Source: Macrostomum hystrix (Eukaryota > Platyhelminthes > Macrostomidae). From it: a stretch of DNA of 64,000 nt. The stretch is taken from the NCBI GenBank assembly GCA_950097015.1, contig CATNEN010000001.1:19906501-19970500 (forward strand). Direction: 5' to 3'. Both the position numbers and the translations under genes were made by a program. The notes beneath the pieces were generated by a model that did not search any database, was not told the DNA's origin, and saw only the letters and a list, made by a program, of their open reading frames with translations. Positions 12,245-24,288 of the stretch are shown in pieces (position 1 is the stretch's first letter; every line of letters starts with the position of its first letter).

Positions 12245-13075
12245 AACAAATGTCACTTCACATCTGTCTGCAGGATTGAACCAACAGCCCTCCCCAACTC
12301 CTCACTTAAGTGACAAGCCTTCACCAGGCATGCATGGACCGCCAGAGGGTTCGACTTATCTTTCTGCCCCTCGTGGCTGGGCCAATCCGTCGCAAATTCT
12401 TTGAGCTGCAAGCTCCAAACACTGTTCGAATACTCTAAAGCCTGTTCGAGTTCTCCAAACACTGTTCGAATACTCTAAAGCCTGTTCGAATACTCTAAAC
12501 CCAGTTCGAATACTCGAATACTCGAATACTCTGCCTATCTGTCACTCTCTCCATCTGTCACTCTCCATCTGTCACTCTCTCCATCAGGCACTCTCTTCGT
12601 CTGTCACTCTCCATCTGTCACTCTCTCTATCTGTCACTCTCTTTCATCTGTCACTCTCCCTATCTGTCACTCTCTCCTCTCATTGACACTATATCTCTCT
12701 GAGTGAAAAGCCGCTCGGCCAGCTTTTCTATTGACCCACAGTTTTAACAATCTCAGGTTTACAAATGATCTCCTGTTTGCAAACGATCTCCAGTTTACAA
12801 CGATCTCTAGTTTGCAGACGATCTCCAGTTTGCAAATGATCCAGTTTACAAATGATCCACATCTTACAAATGCCCCAAACCTGCAAATGCCTGTCTGCAA
12901 TAAATGTGAGTCACTTCACACCTGTCTGGCCAGCCTGGAGGATTGAAGCAACAGCCACACCAACTCCTCACTCAAGTGGAAAACTTTCAACCAATAAGAG
13001 TTAAACTGGAGGGTTTGACTATCTTTCTACCTCTCACGGCTGGGCCAATCAGGCGCAAATTATTTGAGCTGCAGG
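12245..13075. repeat. Pair of about 165-bp direct repeats flanking three minisatellites
   Basis: 12245-12412 and 12905-13075 are diverged direct copies (shared aactcctcact, ggctgggccaatc and tttgagctgca). Between them lie three simple arrays: 12413-12535 (units around ttcgaatactctaaagcctg), 12536-12680 (ctgtcactctctccat-type) and 12765-12885 (gatctccagtttgcaaa-type). Short ORFs across this region are judged fortuitous. Confidence 0.75.
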
Positions 13076-13249
13076 GTCGGAACCGTACGGCTTAAGGCGT
13101 GTCAGCAAATTGGCGAAATCAGTCTCCATTCCCCTTGGCCTTATTCTAAATCTGACTAACTTGTGTCTATTAAAACATTTGCGCGCGGGCAAAGACAAAA
13201 TTACTTTTCCTTCGTTACCTTTAAATTCCATATAGCTTCTCTACAACCC

Positions 13250-13558
13250 ATGAATCCTTACTACCCTTTCCCTCCTTTTCCTCCTCCTTTTCCTCCCTAA
13301 CCTTCCTACGCTCCCTACCCACCCTACGCTCCCTACGCTACCTACCCTCCCTACTACAACCAACCCAATTTATACCAAGCTCCGCCTCCGCCTCCGCCTC
13401 CGCCTCCGCCCCCAACGCCGCCTCCGCCTCATGTGCGTGGCTCTTTAAGGGAACGAATAGAAAGAATTAGAACCGTGAGGAGTGAGATTCGCTCGCGTAA
13501 GTCCTTCCCAACTACTGCTTGTGCAGAAATTGATTTGAATGTAAAATTTTTTTACTAA
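13250..13558 (+). pseudogene. Pro/Tyr-rich ORF with an in-frame TAA
   Basis: From the ATG at 13250 the frame encodes a Pro/Phe/Tyr-rich start, meets TAA at 13298-13300, then stays open for 85 more codons to the TAA at 13556. The downstream part has YAPY/YPPY repeats, a run of prolines encoded by repeated ccgcct, then a basic segment (GSLRERIERIRTVRSEIRSR). The same composition on both sides of the stop suggests one former reading frame, or readthrough. Family unknown. It lies just 65 bp before the first LTR-like repeat. Confidence 0.35.
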
Positions 13559-14228
13559 TTCCTGGGCCATCTAGCAAAAATGCATTCATGTATACTCAGC
13601 AACAAAAAATATATATTTAATGCTGATGTGGAGTGTGCTGCGGGAATCGAGTGGGAATGTGAGCCAGCATAAATTTTCAAATTTTTAAAGTGTCTAATAA
13701 TTGCGACCCACATAGCAGCTGGCCGCAAACAAGATCATTAATATTAGGGCCGGGTTTGGGGCGGCGGTGAATTAAGTAGCCGTCGAATCCCCTTTCCTCG
13801 GATCTGTCTAGACCCCTGTAGGAATGACTGATCGCGGCCATAACTTCTATGGTATGAGTAGTTTAGGTCATAATTCCCCTCCAAACCGCGATCAGATATC
13901 GGGAATCACTCGGGCGTTATGAGTGATCATTAATTCTTCATGTCCCCACTTCTTTACAGTATTCGAACCCAGCTCGACTTTATGACCTCCCTCCTTTTAG
14001 ATACATGTAAATGTCACTGTAGTCAGGTCGGCGCCTGCGCTTCCCATTGTCCCGGCGGAGTAACAATCATTGGCCGACTGCCGACGGCTGTTCGAGCAGA
14101 ACATCTGTCGTTTCCCGCCGTCGGTTCATTGGGTAATCGGGGCGGCCCATCGCCGCTTCGATTCCCCGTTGACAGGCTGGCGCGAATGTGGGTTATTTTG
14201 ATGGATGTCGGGGTTAGTGTGCCGCAGG

Positions 14229-14236
14229 ACTATTTA
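14229..14236 (+). promoter_or_regulatory. TATA-like box in LTR-like repeat 1
   Basis: tatttaag after ggac, conserved at the same place in copy 2 (39382-39389) and followed in both by agcgcgctgcgctg. Confidence 0.45.
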
Positions 14237-14681
14237 AGCAAGCGCGCTGCGCTGCTCCCTCTAAGACCTTCCCCCCAACCTTCCCCGACGGACTGGACCT
14301 CCTTTCCGACTCCGTTCGGACCGGACCGACCTCCTACTTCCACTTAGGGCTTAGACCCTAGAGCTATAAGCTCAGCTAAGTGTCCACAGGCACATTGCCT
14401 GATCCAATCCTTTGACAGTTCAAGCCACCTCTTTAGGTGAGCCTCAAATTGAGCTTTAGAGCTCCACTAGTGTGTTGGCCCCTGCCAGCTCATATTTAGC
14501 TTTTTCCCTTCTCTGCCTCCGCTACTTTAGCCCTACCTGTCCCCGAGAACGACAGGCCTGTGGCACGCAACCGGCACTCTGATAAGTAACCCGCGCAGCG
14601 GTTTTCTAATTGTTATTCCTAAGGGACTGTTCTTTAACTAGGCGGCACTTTAGTGGGAAGGGCACTAGGACTTTTTGGCTT

Positions 14682-14687
14682 AATAAA
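14682..14687 (+). terminator. Poly(A) signal in LTR-like repeat 1
   Basis: aataaa, conserved in position in the second copy (39852-39857), about 450 bp after the TATA-like box. Confidence 0.45.
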
Positions 14688-15870
14688 TTAGTACAACTAT
14701 CGCCAAATCAATTGATCATAGGCCAATCTTTAATAACAATTTAAATCCTCTCTGCAAGTTATCTTCCATGTTTATTTTATCTCTTAGACAGCCCTCAGAG
14801 ATGAGTGGCTAAACTCTTAGGGGGTGGGATCTGGCGAGGCCGAGCTGAAGGCTGCGGCAGGAAGACAACTGTAAGCGCGCACAAGAGTAATAAGGAGCTA
14901 GGGATTCGCGAGTAAAATGCAGAATGTATCGTGTGCATTGCTGCCTAGGGGCGGGGGATTCCTTGGCCGGCTTTCCTCGCTCACTGGCGGATTCCAGTGT
15001 GCGCGTCAAATTCCTTTGCCAATTGAATTCTCCGACATTTCCCCGCCTCTCGTAACCGCGGCCATGGGAGCGAGAGGCGTGATCTAATAATCATCACTTG
15101 CGTAATCACTCAGCCAGTGTTCTGCTTAATCTCTCCAGCCTCTGATTTCCTCAACTCACGCAGATTCGATTTGTTAGTTACTTAATGTGTAGGCTGCAGT
15201 CTAATGTACGGAATGTGTCTGATGTCTCATGAGTAGGATTCGGGCTATGGATTTTCATTCGAGTTCTTAGTACCACCTTTCTAGACCCCTGTAGCGCGAA
15301 TTCAGGAATCCCCTGTTGAGGCGTGTCTCGATCCATTCTGGGGCTCTCACCCCAGTCTAAAACGGAAGTTGCAGAATGCCCTATCTTGTCTAGATCTGTG
15401 TGATGAACTGGGAGCTGTGTACTTCGGGGACCCAAGTTCCCAAATGTCTGCGATGGCAACGTAGGCGCATTGGGTGGTGGCGCTACCCGAGATCATTTTC
15501 CGCTTTGCCAATAGCCTTTCCGCATTTCTGTGACAAGAGCCTGGGCCGATTCGACCACCGCTACCAAGGTTAGGAGTCAGTTATTTACATGCTACTGACG
15601 ACAGTAGGCTCTCTAGCCATGTCCTGTCTGATTACGGATAGTCCGACACCTCACTTAGACTTTTAGCCGGTTTCGAGCATTGCTAGGGGTAGGCACGGCA
15701 GTCATGCCCGTGGCCTATGGGGCGAGTGGGACTGGCCAGCCTGAGGCCAATAGGACCACTCCCTGCATCCTTTGTACCTCCTCATCTCTCCCTTCATCCC
15801 TCCCTTCATCTTATCCCTCTCCGCGACAACTCGCGGGCAGCTACGCGATCGACCTCCGACTATATCGCCA

Positions 15871-16185
15871 TTTCTCCACACTCCTATCTTTCGAGGGCGG
15901 TCATCGGCTTGCAGAAGACCCAACCATTTCAATGCCTTTTGTAAAACTGAACATGCATTTGTATTACGTGCATGCAACCTATACCTTGTTGCATCGGTTG
16001 TTACTTGTTACAAACTATTATGTGTGGTTGCAAACGGTTCATGGGTGTGGTTGCAAATTGTTCCAGGTGTGGTTGTCTTTACACTGAATATTGGTAAATT
16101 GCTAGAGCACAATTTCTTAGAATGAGCACCTCTGTGTGTTCGGCCATGCAGGTCCATTTGGCTAGTTCATAAATATGCTGATTAT
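15871..16185. other. Non-coding, nothing recognised
   Basis: Stretch between the LTR-like repeat and the R1 repeat. It has several tgtggttgcaaa-like short repeats near 16020-16070 and no supported gene. Confidence 0.4.
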
Positions 16186-16838
16186 TGTACCTGTGGTATC
16201 GTGGCAGACAATTGGTAAAATGACCAAGACAGGAACTAGATTCTGAGAGGATCTTTTCCGGCCTCAACGCTGGTGCGTCGTCGCAGTGGAGCGACCCGGT
16301 AGTCAGGCTCCGAATGTCAAGTTCTCTCGTGCTTTCCTTTAATCGGACTACGTCCTATCTGTTCTCGTGGATCTTATGCTTGATCGGGCGGTACACCAGG
16401 CTTCAAAATGCTGTGTACGGCCTAGATCGGCAATAGACTTCTAAGATCTCAGAGGCAAGGTAAACGAATGCAAACACAAACGGTAAGCACAAACGCATGA
16501 AGAAATTTCAGTCCACACAGTGCCATCAATATAAAGAAATAGTGCTACCACGATACTAATACCATCTCAAGGATTCGTCAGACTGCTCTACTTATAGTAG
16601 GAGCATTTGAGCGTTGTTCTGCCAGTCTTCTTCCGAACTTAAGCGATTGCACCATGGTGTGCAATGTGACTCAGTGCGCAGACAGAGCTGGAACGAGAGA
16701 GAGAAAGCGGAGGGGGTGGCGAGCGGAGGTGACAGTGCACGGGAAACACTAACTACCTACACCCCAGCCCTCCCACAGACCTAGAACAGCCTGACTCACG
16801 GATTGCCTGGAGGCTGCTCAGCAGTCTACAGCACATCA
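16186..16838 (+). repeat. Dispersed repeat family R1, copy 1
   Basis: About 650 bp shared with 46706-47335 and, for its right half, 50310-50660, all in the same orientation. Conserved landmarks are cgcagtggagcgacccggta, ctctacttatagtaggagca, agtcttcttccgaac and ctcagcagtctacagcacat at the right end. No terminal inverted repeat or ORF is conserved, so the element class is unknown. Confidence 0.8.
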
Positions 16839-18018
16839 TGATTATAACATTTGTTGCGAAATTTCTATAAGAAAAAACTGAATATTGTCCCACATGTCAC
16901 CCAATTTTCAACTCCTTCAGTGGGGCTCTGCCGCCTCTGTCTCCGTAGTTGGTTGGCTAAGAAGTTGATGTTAATCGAAGAAGAAATTTGAAATTCCCTC
17001 TGCACAACCTCGAATTATCTTCTGCTTTTTGTCATGCTTGGTCACTGCTGCGTCTGGGCTTGTTGGTGTCAGTTGGTGGTACACATTTAGCTAAAATGGT
17101 GGCGAATGGCGGGGGCAACAAAGGTCCGTAGATCAGATTACATGTAGATCAGATCAGATTAGATTTTGGATCAGATTAGGCACCCTAACCAAAATTACTA
17201 ATTGTGTTACGCTTTTGCTCTTTTCAGTGATTATTTAAAAATGGCCGATGGTAATTGGTTCCTATAATTCGGCTCCTGTCATGCTATATCACGCCGGCTT
17301 ATATTTTCTGGCCTTTTTCAGTGCAGAGTTTTTCAAACTTTTTTCAAAACTTTTTTTATCAATGCGGTCTATTAGTTTTGCTGCTTAGTCCTGTCTGCTT
17401 TGCTTTTTGACACACCTTGTTGTTGTCGTTGCTACGATCTTTCTAAAATGTTGCACCTTTATATTGTTAAAGCCGACTCGCTGAGTTTCGTTGCTAGCTT
17501 TTTTCTATTCTATTCTCTATACTTTATTAAGCATGATTTGTTGCTCGTCCGTTTCATCGTGACACAGTATACTTTAATATTCATATTTTTGGCGCCGATT
17601 TGTTAATAACGTGTGCCGTTCAATGTTGCTAACTAAAATAAGTTATTGATTTTTTACCCTACTACGCAACCTCTAATAATCTGCCGAAGCGTGAGTAGCA
17701 GTGTGAGTTTCCGCACCATATGTTGTTGTCCCAACGTTCGTTCCAAAAAGTTTGAGTCCGTTCTTTAACAATGCAACTGTCCCTTGAATTAATTCTGAGG
17801 TCCCTGTACATTAAAATAAGTTGCAAGTTGCAATAGTAATACAAAATATGCATCGGAAGGAAATGCCTGCAGACCCCAACAGTCGGAAGATTTTGCTCGC
17901 AGACCCCTACCCAATTTTAGGATTTCCGTATGAACAATTGGGAATTCCGCTACTCATGGCCCTCAAGGCCACACTCCAGACCCAACCGTCTATGGCTCTA
18001 GCATATTAACTGCATTGG
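16839..18018. other. Non-coding, nothing firm
   Basis: About 1.2 kb with a short agatcagatt repeat cluster near 17130-17180 and a single cggaagattttgct motif near 17884 related to the 45-bp repeat that follows. No gene is supported. Confidence 0.4.
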
Positions 18019-18180
18019 CAAAATCTTCCGGAAGGAATTGCTTCTATGTAAATCAATAGGACGCAAAATCTTCCGGAAGGAATTGCTTCTATGTAAATCA
18101 ATAGGACGCAAAATCTTCCGGAAGGGATTGCCTCAATGTAAATCCATAGGAAGCAACATCTTCCGGAAGGAAGTGCATGC
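18019..18180 (+). repeat. 45-bp tandem repeat with TTCCGGAA palindrome
   Basis: About 3.6 copies with period 45 bp, each carrying aaatcttccggaagg and then aattgcttctatgtaaatc. The central TTCCGGAA is a perfect palindrome. It sits at the left edge of the palindrome-rich block. Confidence 0.9.
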
Positions 18181-18825
18181 ATACGTATCGCAAAAAGGCT
18201 GAATGACCTTTTTTTTGATCTCCCTAGTGTATTTCTAAAAATAGAACACCGTAGGTGGTCATTTCGCGAAAATACGGACGCATATACCAAATGACCTTTT
18301 TTTGATCTCCGTAGTGTATTTCTATAATTAGAACAGCTAAGCCTATGTCTTTTCGCAATCGAGCACTGCGGAGCATGTAGTCGTGTTTGCGAAAGTGCTA
18401 ATATATATCACTGTGTCCTTCATGCACCATATTTCATTGTACTTTCGCGAAAATACCTTGCCCTGTATTAACATTGCTACTTCACTTTAAGCATTTTGCG
18501 AAAACATCATCTAATGTAACTAAAGTACTTAAAGTGCTTTTGCAAAAAAATACTGTTCTACCTTCGTTTGAATACGTATCCGTATTTCGCGAAAATACAA
18601 ACAATAATAGTAATCAGCAGTACTATCTCTATTCCCTCAATAAATCTTATTGTTCTGTTAGACTGAATTATGAAATTCAGTCTACTACCTACTACCTATT
18701 ACTACCTACTCTACTATGAGTAGACAATATAGCATCGTTGAATATATTATGAGTTCGATATTATGCTATACAGTTTTTTTTTCGCGAAAAGTGACTCATC
18801 AATATAAATAACCAGATAACACACC
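18181..18825. other. Intergenic sequence with scattered CGCGAA palindromes
   Basis: Contains dispersed ttcgcgaaaatac motifs and two diverged copies of tttttgatctccctagtg-like sequence (about 18212 and 18300). A ctactctactatgagtag motif near 18707 recurs near 19268. No ORF is supported. Confidence 0.5.
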
Positions 18826-18836
18826 AATCTTTTGCA

Positions 18837-18909
18837 AGTGATCTGGCATGCAGGTCTAAAGCATTCATTTTTAGTAGCAGTGGCTCGGGTTCGAATCCCA
18901 GTCGGCACT
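18837..18909 (+). tRNA. tRNA-like gene 1 (anticodon position TTA)
   Basis: It has an A-box-like tggcatgcaggtctaaagc and a perfect B-box GGTTCGAATCC, and atttttc (pol III terminator) follows 6 nt after the end. A TATA-like ataaataaccagataacaca lies upstream and is conserved in the other two copies. The seven-base anticodon loop by alignment is TTTTAGT, giving TTA at positions 34-36, complementary to UAA. Acceptor and anticodon stems are imperfect (AGTG/CACT pairs well, the rest poorly), so it may be a tRNA-derived element rather than a working tRNA. Confidence 0.5.
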
Positions 18910-19466
18910 ACGCATTTTTCTCAATTTAAAAAATCTGCTAATAATTTACTACTAATTACTACCAAACTACTTTTTGTGAACCCCCATTAATATTAACGTT
19001 TACGGCATTTACCTTCTTTTGATAATGCCTTTACTTTTATATAGGACACATGTCTTTTCGCGAAAATACCACTAGAAACAGTAATCATATTAACACAAAA
19101 GTATTTTCGCAAAAAGACTGCATCAACCTTTGAGAATATATATGTACTTTCGCGAAAATAACTCTGGAATAATCAACACTTCTTTAAGTGATTTTTCAAC
19201 ATATAGATAGACATTCAGAAATCAAATAATTATTCGTGTTTTTGTTCATTTTCTGTTCGAAACTACCTACTCTACTATGAGTAGACAATATAGTAGCAAC
19301 GTTAAATTTATTTAGCATAATAGGCCCATAGACAAGTGCAAATTTTTAGTTCATGGGACAAACCGTGAGTACAGTCGAAGCGTTATAACAGCGGTAGCCG
19401 AGCGCGCTCGGTAATAAATCGAACAATTTTTTCTGTCTGTCATATAAGCAAATCGAAGCGAACGAA
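18910..19466. other. Intergenic, upstream of the ZF-recombinase gene
   Basis: AT-rich with several cgcgaaaata motifs (for example 19059 and 19150) and the repeated ctactctactatgagtag motif. It probably includes the promoter of the next gene, though I see no convincing TATA box. Confidence 0.4.
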
Positions 19467-22400
19467 ATGGACGACTGCCCTGTCTGCAATGCCGCAGTTG
19501 CGAAGAAGAATATCAGAAGGCACTTTGCTAGACAACATTCTGATTTCATTTCGAGTTTCGACTGGAGCGACATACCTGCAGATATGCGAGCCGCAGCGAA
19601 TGCGTCGGCTGATGCCAAGGCAAATGCTGTATGGAAGGTCCTCATACTCCGTCGGAAGGGAATTGATGTACTATACAAGCATTGTCCATATTGTGGTAAA
19701 TGTGTGCGGCAACTCAGCAAGCATATCGCACGACCTTGTAAAAGTAAACCGGCAATTACAGAGGCAGCAAATGCAACCCTTTCGTCAGGTGAGAGCGACG
19801 ATTCTTCGTCTGATTCGATTGACGCGGGTGCAAAAATTGAGCTGCCTATTGTCGTGTGTGCGTCGTCTGCGGGATCGTCTTCTGCTGGACAGTCCACTGC
19901 TGTACGCATTACCAACAGTGCATCGTCTGTCATACCGTCTACTTTAGTAGCACCGGTGTTGGCTAGTTTCGATCGTGCCGGACCATCTTACACGGCCGAT
20001 ATTGTCAGTCACGACATCGAGCGACTGCAAAACGAAACGAGTACGATGCCAGAATTCAATAATGCCAACGACAATGTGGCAGCGATCAGTAAGTGGTCTA
20101 AAATATTGTTGTACATGCCTTTAAATTTTTAAATTTACACATAAAGACAAAAAATAATCAACAAATATTTATAACTTTCCTGTCAAACAGAATTTATCAA
20201 TGGACTGCGTCTGAATGCGGCCGGCCTCAACGAGATTCTGCAGAAAGCCCACAACGCTGAGCATCCGCGCGTGTGTACTAGCTTGCAGAATCTGGTCAAT
20301 CTGACAGAAGCAATTCTCCAGTATACGTCAGACTATGTTCCGGTCGGAGTCACCAATGCTGTCAGTCATCGACAAGCAGAGACTCAGACCTCTAAATCTG
20401 ACGTGGAAAATACTGATGATTCTGTCAGTGAAGAGGAGCTTGTATTGCAACGGAGGCACAAGACGTCTCGGCTTGTTGTTTTCGACGGCCCAGACTACCA
20501 CGTTGCATCTGAACACATGTACAAGCAACTAGACAATGTCGGCGACATCTGGTTCAAGGGTCATTGCTGTGTAGAAGAGAACGCATCGCATGTTAGCCGT
20601 AGGAAAGCAATCCAGCGGAACTATCATGCTACAACTAGTCGTCTCCTACACGCAATCAATGTCACAGTCGAGATGTGGTTCATCAATCCAGCGCGCATCC
20701 AATTCGATCTGGACGAGATGGTGAAGCGCCATATCTGGAAACCATCGACTGTTGGACAGCGAATGAACGAGCTTCATAACATATTGAGCGGCGCGAAGAA
20801 GTTTCTAGCAGCCAACAACGACTTCGGTGCTCCTAGTGTTATGAACGCGTTCCAATTGACCTCGCCACCAGATGGATTGTTTGCCAACGTGCATGCCGAC
20901 ATTGTCAAGGCCGCGTCAGAATTGCCTGCCTGTCCTGACCCGCGCAAAGATGGTATTCTCTATCATCAGACTGCAGTATCTGGTCTGTTGACTAGCCGCA
21001 TCGAATCAATCATGGTGAGCAGTGTTGTTGTGTCGCATATTGTATACTATGTTAGTTGATATATCACGAACAATTGTAGAAGCTACTGCATGTACTTTCT
21101 CTTTCATAACCCTTTAACATGTACAGGCTTGCATTGGATTGATTCGTCAGCGGCAAGAGAATATCTATCACCTGCGCGATGACGAACGCCAGCTGTCCTA
21201 CACGGATAAGTTCCTGACCGCTGACGAATGGCGCATCATTCACAACCGGCTAGACTGCCTGATTGATATGGTCGCCAAACATTCGTGGTCTCATCTACCC
21301 GTGAAGGGCTACTGGGGTCGCATTGGACAATGTGCACGTCGAATGGCCAACGTCGTCGGCAAATGGAATACATTTATTATGCCGATCACGCGTGAACTGG
21401 CCTTCTTCTGTGCAGCAATTGTCCATGCCAATCGACTACGTCCTTGGGTCGCGATCCGGCGTTGCTATTTGGATGCTGCACTCAATAGCGGCGTATCAAC
21501 GTCCTCCACCATTGTCACAGTCCTGCCGCCTACCGAAGTGGCACACAAAAAGGGCGGTCGTGGTAAAGGTGCAAGCTGGACTGCGCCACGCAAAGTCGGC
21601 GAATGTCTACTGCAATGGATAGACAACTTTCTATTGCCATACTTCGCCGAGTGCAACATCCATGTCAGGCCAGGCAAATGTCTGCTGTTTCCTACGCATC
21701 GTGGCAAGCAGCGTGACTCGACAAGTTTCAGCACGCTTGTCAAGCAGGGCGCCGAGTTGGTCATCGATCGGCCCTATCGCATGGGCGATGGTCGTCGAAA
21801 TGTACTGTCGGCCTATGTGCACGCGCATCCCGACAAGCTAGACCAGCTGGTGCCTCTGTACGACACATCGCGCAACTGTGTCGTGAATGCGTATGGACGC
21901 CTGGCCAAACAGCAGGCCAATCTGATGGTCGCCGACGACGTCAGAGGATGCTTCGAGACATTCTGTCACAATCGGCCACTTGATCGTCGACATCAACGAC
22001 ATCCAACAGCCGAAAACGACACGAAGCGTCGTCGCTCTGCCGCCTGTAGCGTTGATCTGGACGCAACCAATTCATCGGCTGCATCTCCTCTACCTGCTGA
22101 TGACATTGTGATGCCACATAGTCAACGCACACGCAAGCGACGCACTCGACGGTCGTCCATTTGCAAGGCCACTGACAAGAAGCGACCTCGAATGTCGACA
22201 ATGCGACCCGCTACGGTTAGTCCTAGATGTTCAACAACGGACAACACCGAGTCGACAAAGCCGGCCATCGATTCAGCAACACCATCGCCTATTTCGTCTA
22301 CATCGTCTAGACGACGCAGTCTTAGTCAACCGCCGATGTTTGGAGCATCGGCTGGACAAGGCAACGTTCACGACGATATCGACGAAGAAGGTGATGATGG

Positions 22401-22527
22401 TGAACAACAGCACGTCAGCAATGACAATGAGACCAGCTCGGATTCTGAGCTACTCATGGTTCGTCGAACGGAATACAGGACGCGATCTGGGCGCCTGATC
22501 AGTTCGAGAACTAGACTGGACATCTGA
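19467..22527 (+). CDS. Zinc-finger protein with tyrosine-recombinase-like domain (three exons)
   Basis: Exons 19467-20088, 20191-21014 and 21127-22527 (introns GTAAGT...ACAG and GTGAGC...ACAG; phases match) give about 948 aa. The N terminus has a C2H2 finger (C4, C7, H19, H24) and a C2HC finger (C73, C76, H86, C91). Residues about 560-745 resemble the catalytic half of tyrosine recombinases: an ANRLRPW segment whose R585 fits the box I Arg, LFPTHRG at about 669, then GDGRR (R705) and, 33 residues on, Y738 in NAYGR. That spacing is close to XerC/D-type enzymes. The two usual catalytic His positions are replaced (G and T), so activity is uncertain. The tail (about 760-948) is basic, Ser-rich and ends near GRLISSR. 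Crypton-type transposases are a possible relative. Likely role: integration or excision of the block. Confidence 0.55.
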
Positions 22528-22909
22528 ATGCTCATATTGTCCCAGTCGTGTCATCTGAATTTATATGTGCTGATTGTCTGATTTGCCAAACTATTATCAA
22601 TTATCAATTGTGTCAATTGTGATACCCCCACTAATACCCGTCCCTTTACAACCGAGAATCTCATATGTTCTGTTTGTTGCTCTCTTATATATTGTTAAGA
22701 TGCTAATGATTGTCAACACTGTGATTATTTCGTTAGTAATTAAATAAATTGACAAATGAAATCATTTGATTATCATCTGATTAAACTGAGATTAAACTAT
22801 TCTCGTTTTCTTAAAAGCCGAAGATACACGAAAAAATCATTCGTGATTATTGACAATTAGCAGAGAAATATACTAAATTTGTCGATGGTAAAAAAGTACA
22901 AGTCACTTT
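22528..22909. other. 3' flank of the recombinase-like gene
   Basis: AT-rich intergenic DNA with aataaa near 22744 that may serve as a poly(A) site. No gene is seen. Confidence 0.45.
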
Positions 22910-23560
22910 GTCTGAGAATACGTATCTACATTCGCGAAAATACCATAATATGTAGCCATGCACACTACTTTAAGAACTTTTGCAAAAATACCGCCAACTA
23001 CCTGCGTTTAATAGCATAACAGTATTTTCGCGAAAATACCTTAAGATGTAGCCATGCACACTACTTTAATAACTTTTGCAAAAATACCGCAAACTACCTT
23101 TACTACCTGCGTTTAATAGGATAGCAGTATTTTCGCGAAAATACCATAATATGTAGCCATGCACACTACTTTAAGAACTTTTGCAAAAATACCGCCAACT
23201 ACCTTTGTTTAATAGCATAGCAGTATTTTCGCGAAAATACCTTAAGATATAGCCACGCATATAACCTACTTAATTAATAACTTTTGCAAAAATACCGCCA
23301 ACTACCTGTGTTTAATAGCATAACAGTATTTTCGCGAAAATACCTTAAGATGTAGCCATGCACACTACTTTAATAACTTTTGCAAAAATACCGCAAACTA
23401 CCTTTACTACCTGCGTTTAATAGGATAGCAGTATTTTCGCGAAAATACCATAATATGTAGCCATGCACACTACTTTAAGAACTTTTGCAAAAATACCGCC
23501 AACTACCTTTGTTTAATAGCATAGCAGTATTTTCGCAAAAACAGACACTATTTTTCATTT
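22910..23560 (+). repeat. Palindrome array 1 (about 100-bp unit)
   Basis: Six to seven copies of a 95-105-bp unit. Each has tattttcgcgaaaatacc, then tgtagccatgcacactac, then cttttgcaaaaataccgc and an aactacctttgtttaatag segment. TATTTTCGCGAAAATA is a 16-bp perfect palindrome. It lies between the recombinase-like gene and the first helical-protein gene. Confidence 0.9.
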
Positions 23561-23868
23561 ACAAGTATTCAATATAGTACATATTGTCTTTTCGCGAAAA
23601 AACTCATTCGTGAGTTTTGGCAATTTACAGAAATACACTAAATTTGTCTATGGTAAAAAGTCACTTTGTCTGAGAATACGTATCTGCATTTGCGAAAATA
23701 CCATAAGATGTAGTCACGCTACTTTTGCAAAAATACTGCCCTTACCTTCGCGAAAATACTGTATTTACTTTCCATTTAGAACTCTGCTTCCTATTCTAAT
23801 TCTACTTCTGCTAGTGTTAGACGCGCTGCTGTTGCACTCACGACATTGTTGGTTGTGTAGAACTCACG

Positions 23869-24288
23869 ATGAATACGCATCCTGTGGCGCTGTTCGGCTC
23901 GCCGGCCACCGTGGCACTCCTGGCCAGATGCGACATCGCCTGTCTGGCCCCGTTCCTGACTTACCGAGGACGATTGGAGCAGCTAACCTGCCTGCAGCGC
24001 CACTGCCCGACTGCTGAGCTGAACGTCACCCAGCTGCACACCCTGATGAAGAGCCTCCTGGACTGGCTGCTACAACACAAGACAGCTGCGGGCTACGAGA
24101 CCATCCTGGAGGTGACCTGCCTAACAGAGAACGAGGCCTTCGACTTGGCCGAGCTGCTAGGCCTGCTGGAGGACACATGTTTGGAGCTGCAGCACATTCT
24201 ACACGGCCTGGACTACTGGCGCGGCGTACAGCAAAGGGCTAGACTGCGAGAGTTGCTCCGGAGCCGCCGATATCGAATTGAGCAGTAA
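23869..24288 (+). CDS. Small helical protein, paralogue of the one at 29065
   Basis: 139 aa from the first ATG. No known domain recognised. It shares with the 29065-29445 product the pattern YRGRLEQLTCLQR...P.AE..., a WLLQ/WLQ motif, Y...L.VT, a run LLGLLEDTCLELQ and HGLDYW near the C terminus, so the two are clearly duplicated genes. It is predicted mostly alpha-helical and Leu-rich, with no signal peptide. It sits between palindrome arrays 1 and 2. The stop is followed at once by a (CAG)n microsatellite (24289-24320). Compared with its partner it has an Arg-rich C-terminal extension (RARLRELLRSRRYR). Function unknown; the conserved pairing implies it matters to the element. Confidence 0.6.
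   Translation: MNTHPVALFGSPATVALLARCDIACLAPFLTYRGRLEQLTCLQRHCPTAELNVTQLHTLMKSLLDWLLQHKTAAGYETILEVTCLTENEAFDLAELLGLLEDTCLELQHILHGLDYWRGVQQRARLRELLRSRRYRIEQ

Larger units (their letters stand above)
13624..15870 (+). mobile_element. LTR-like long direct repeat, copy 1
   Basis: About 2.25 kb matching 38779-41040 in the same orientation, roughly 90-93% identical by eye over the first 240 bp. Both copies begin TGATGTGGAGTG. Inside are a TATA-like tatttaag (14229-14236) followed by a GC-rich start region and an aataaa (14682-14687), the layout of U3-R-U5. The right edge is fuzzy (similarity fades near 15870). No gag or pol genes are seen nearby, so this may be a solo LTR. The ORF at 13940-14347 is not preserved in the other copy and is not called a gene. 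Confidence 0.55.

Noticed and set aside
13940-14347. 135-codon ORF inside LTR-like repeat 1
   Set aside because: The frame is disrupted in the other repeat copy (38779-41040), so it is not under coding constraint.
16186-16838. Hammerhead or snRNA gene in the R1 repeat
   Set aside because: No hammerhead core (ctgatga and gaaa) or snRNA landmark was found.
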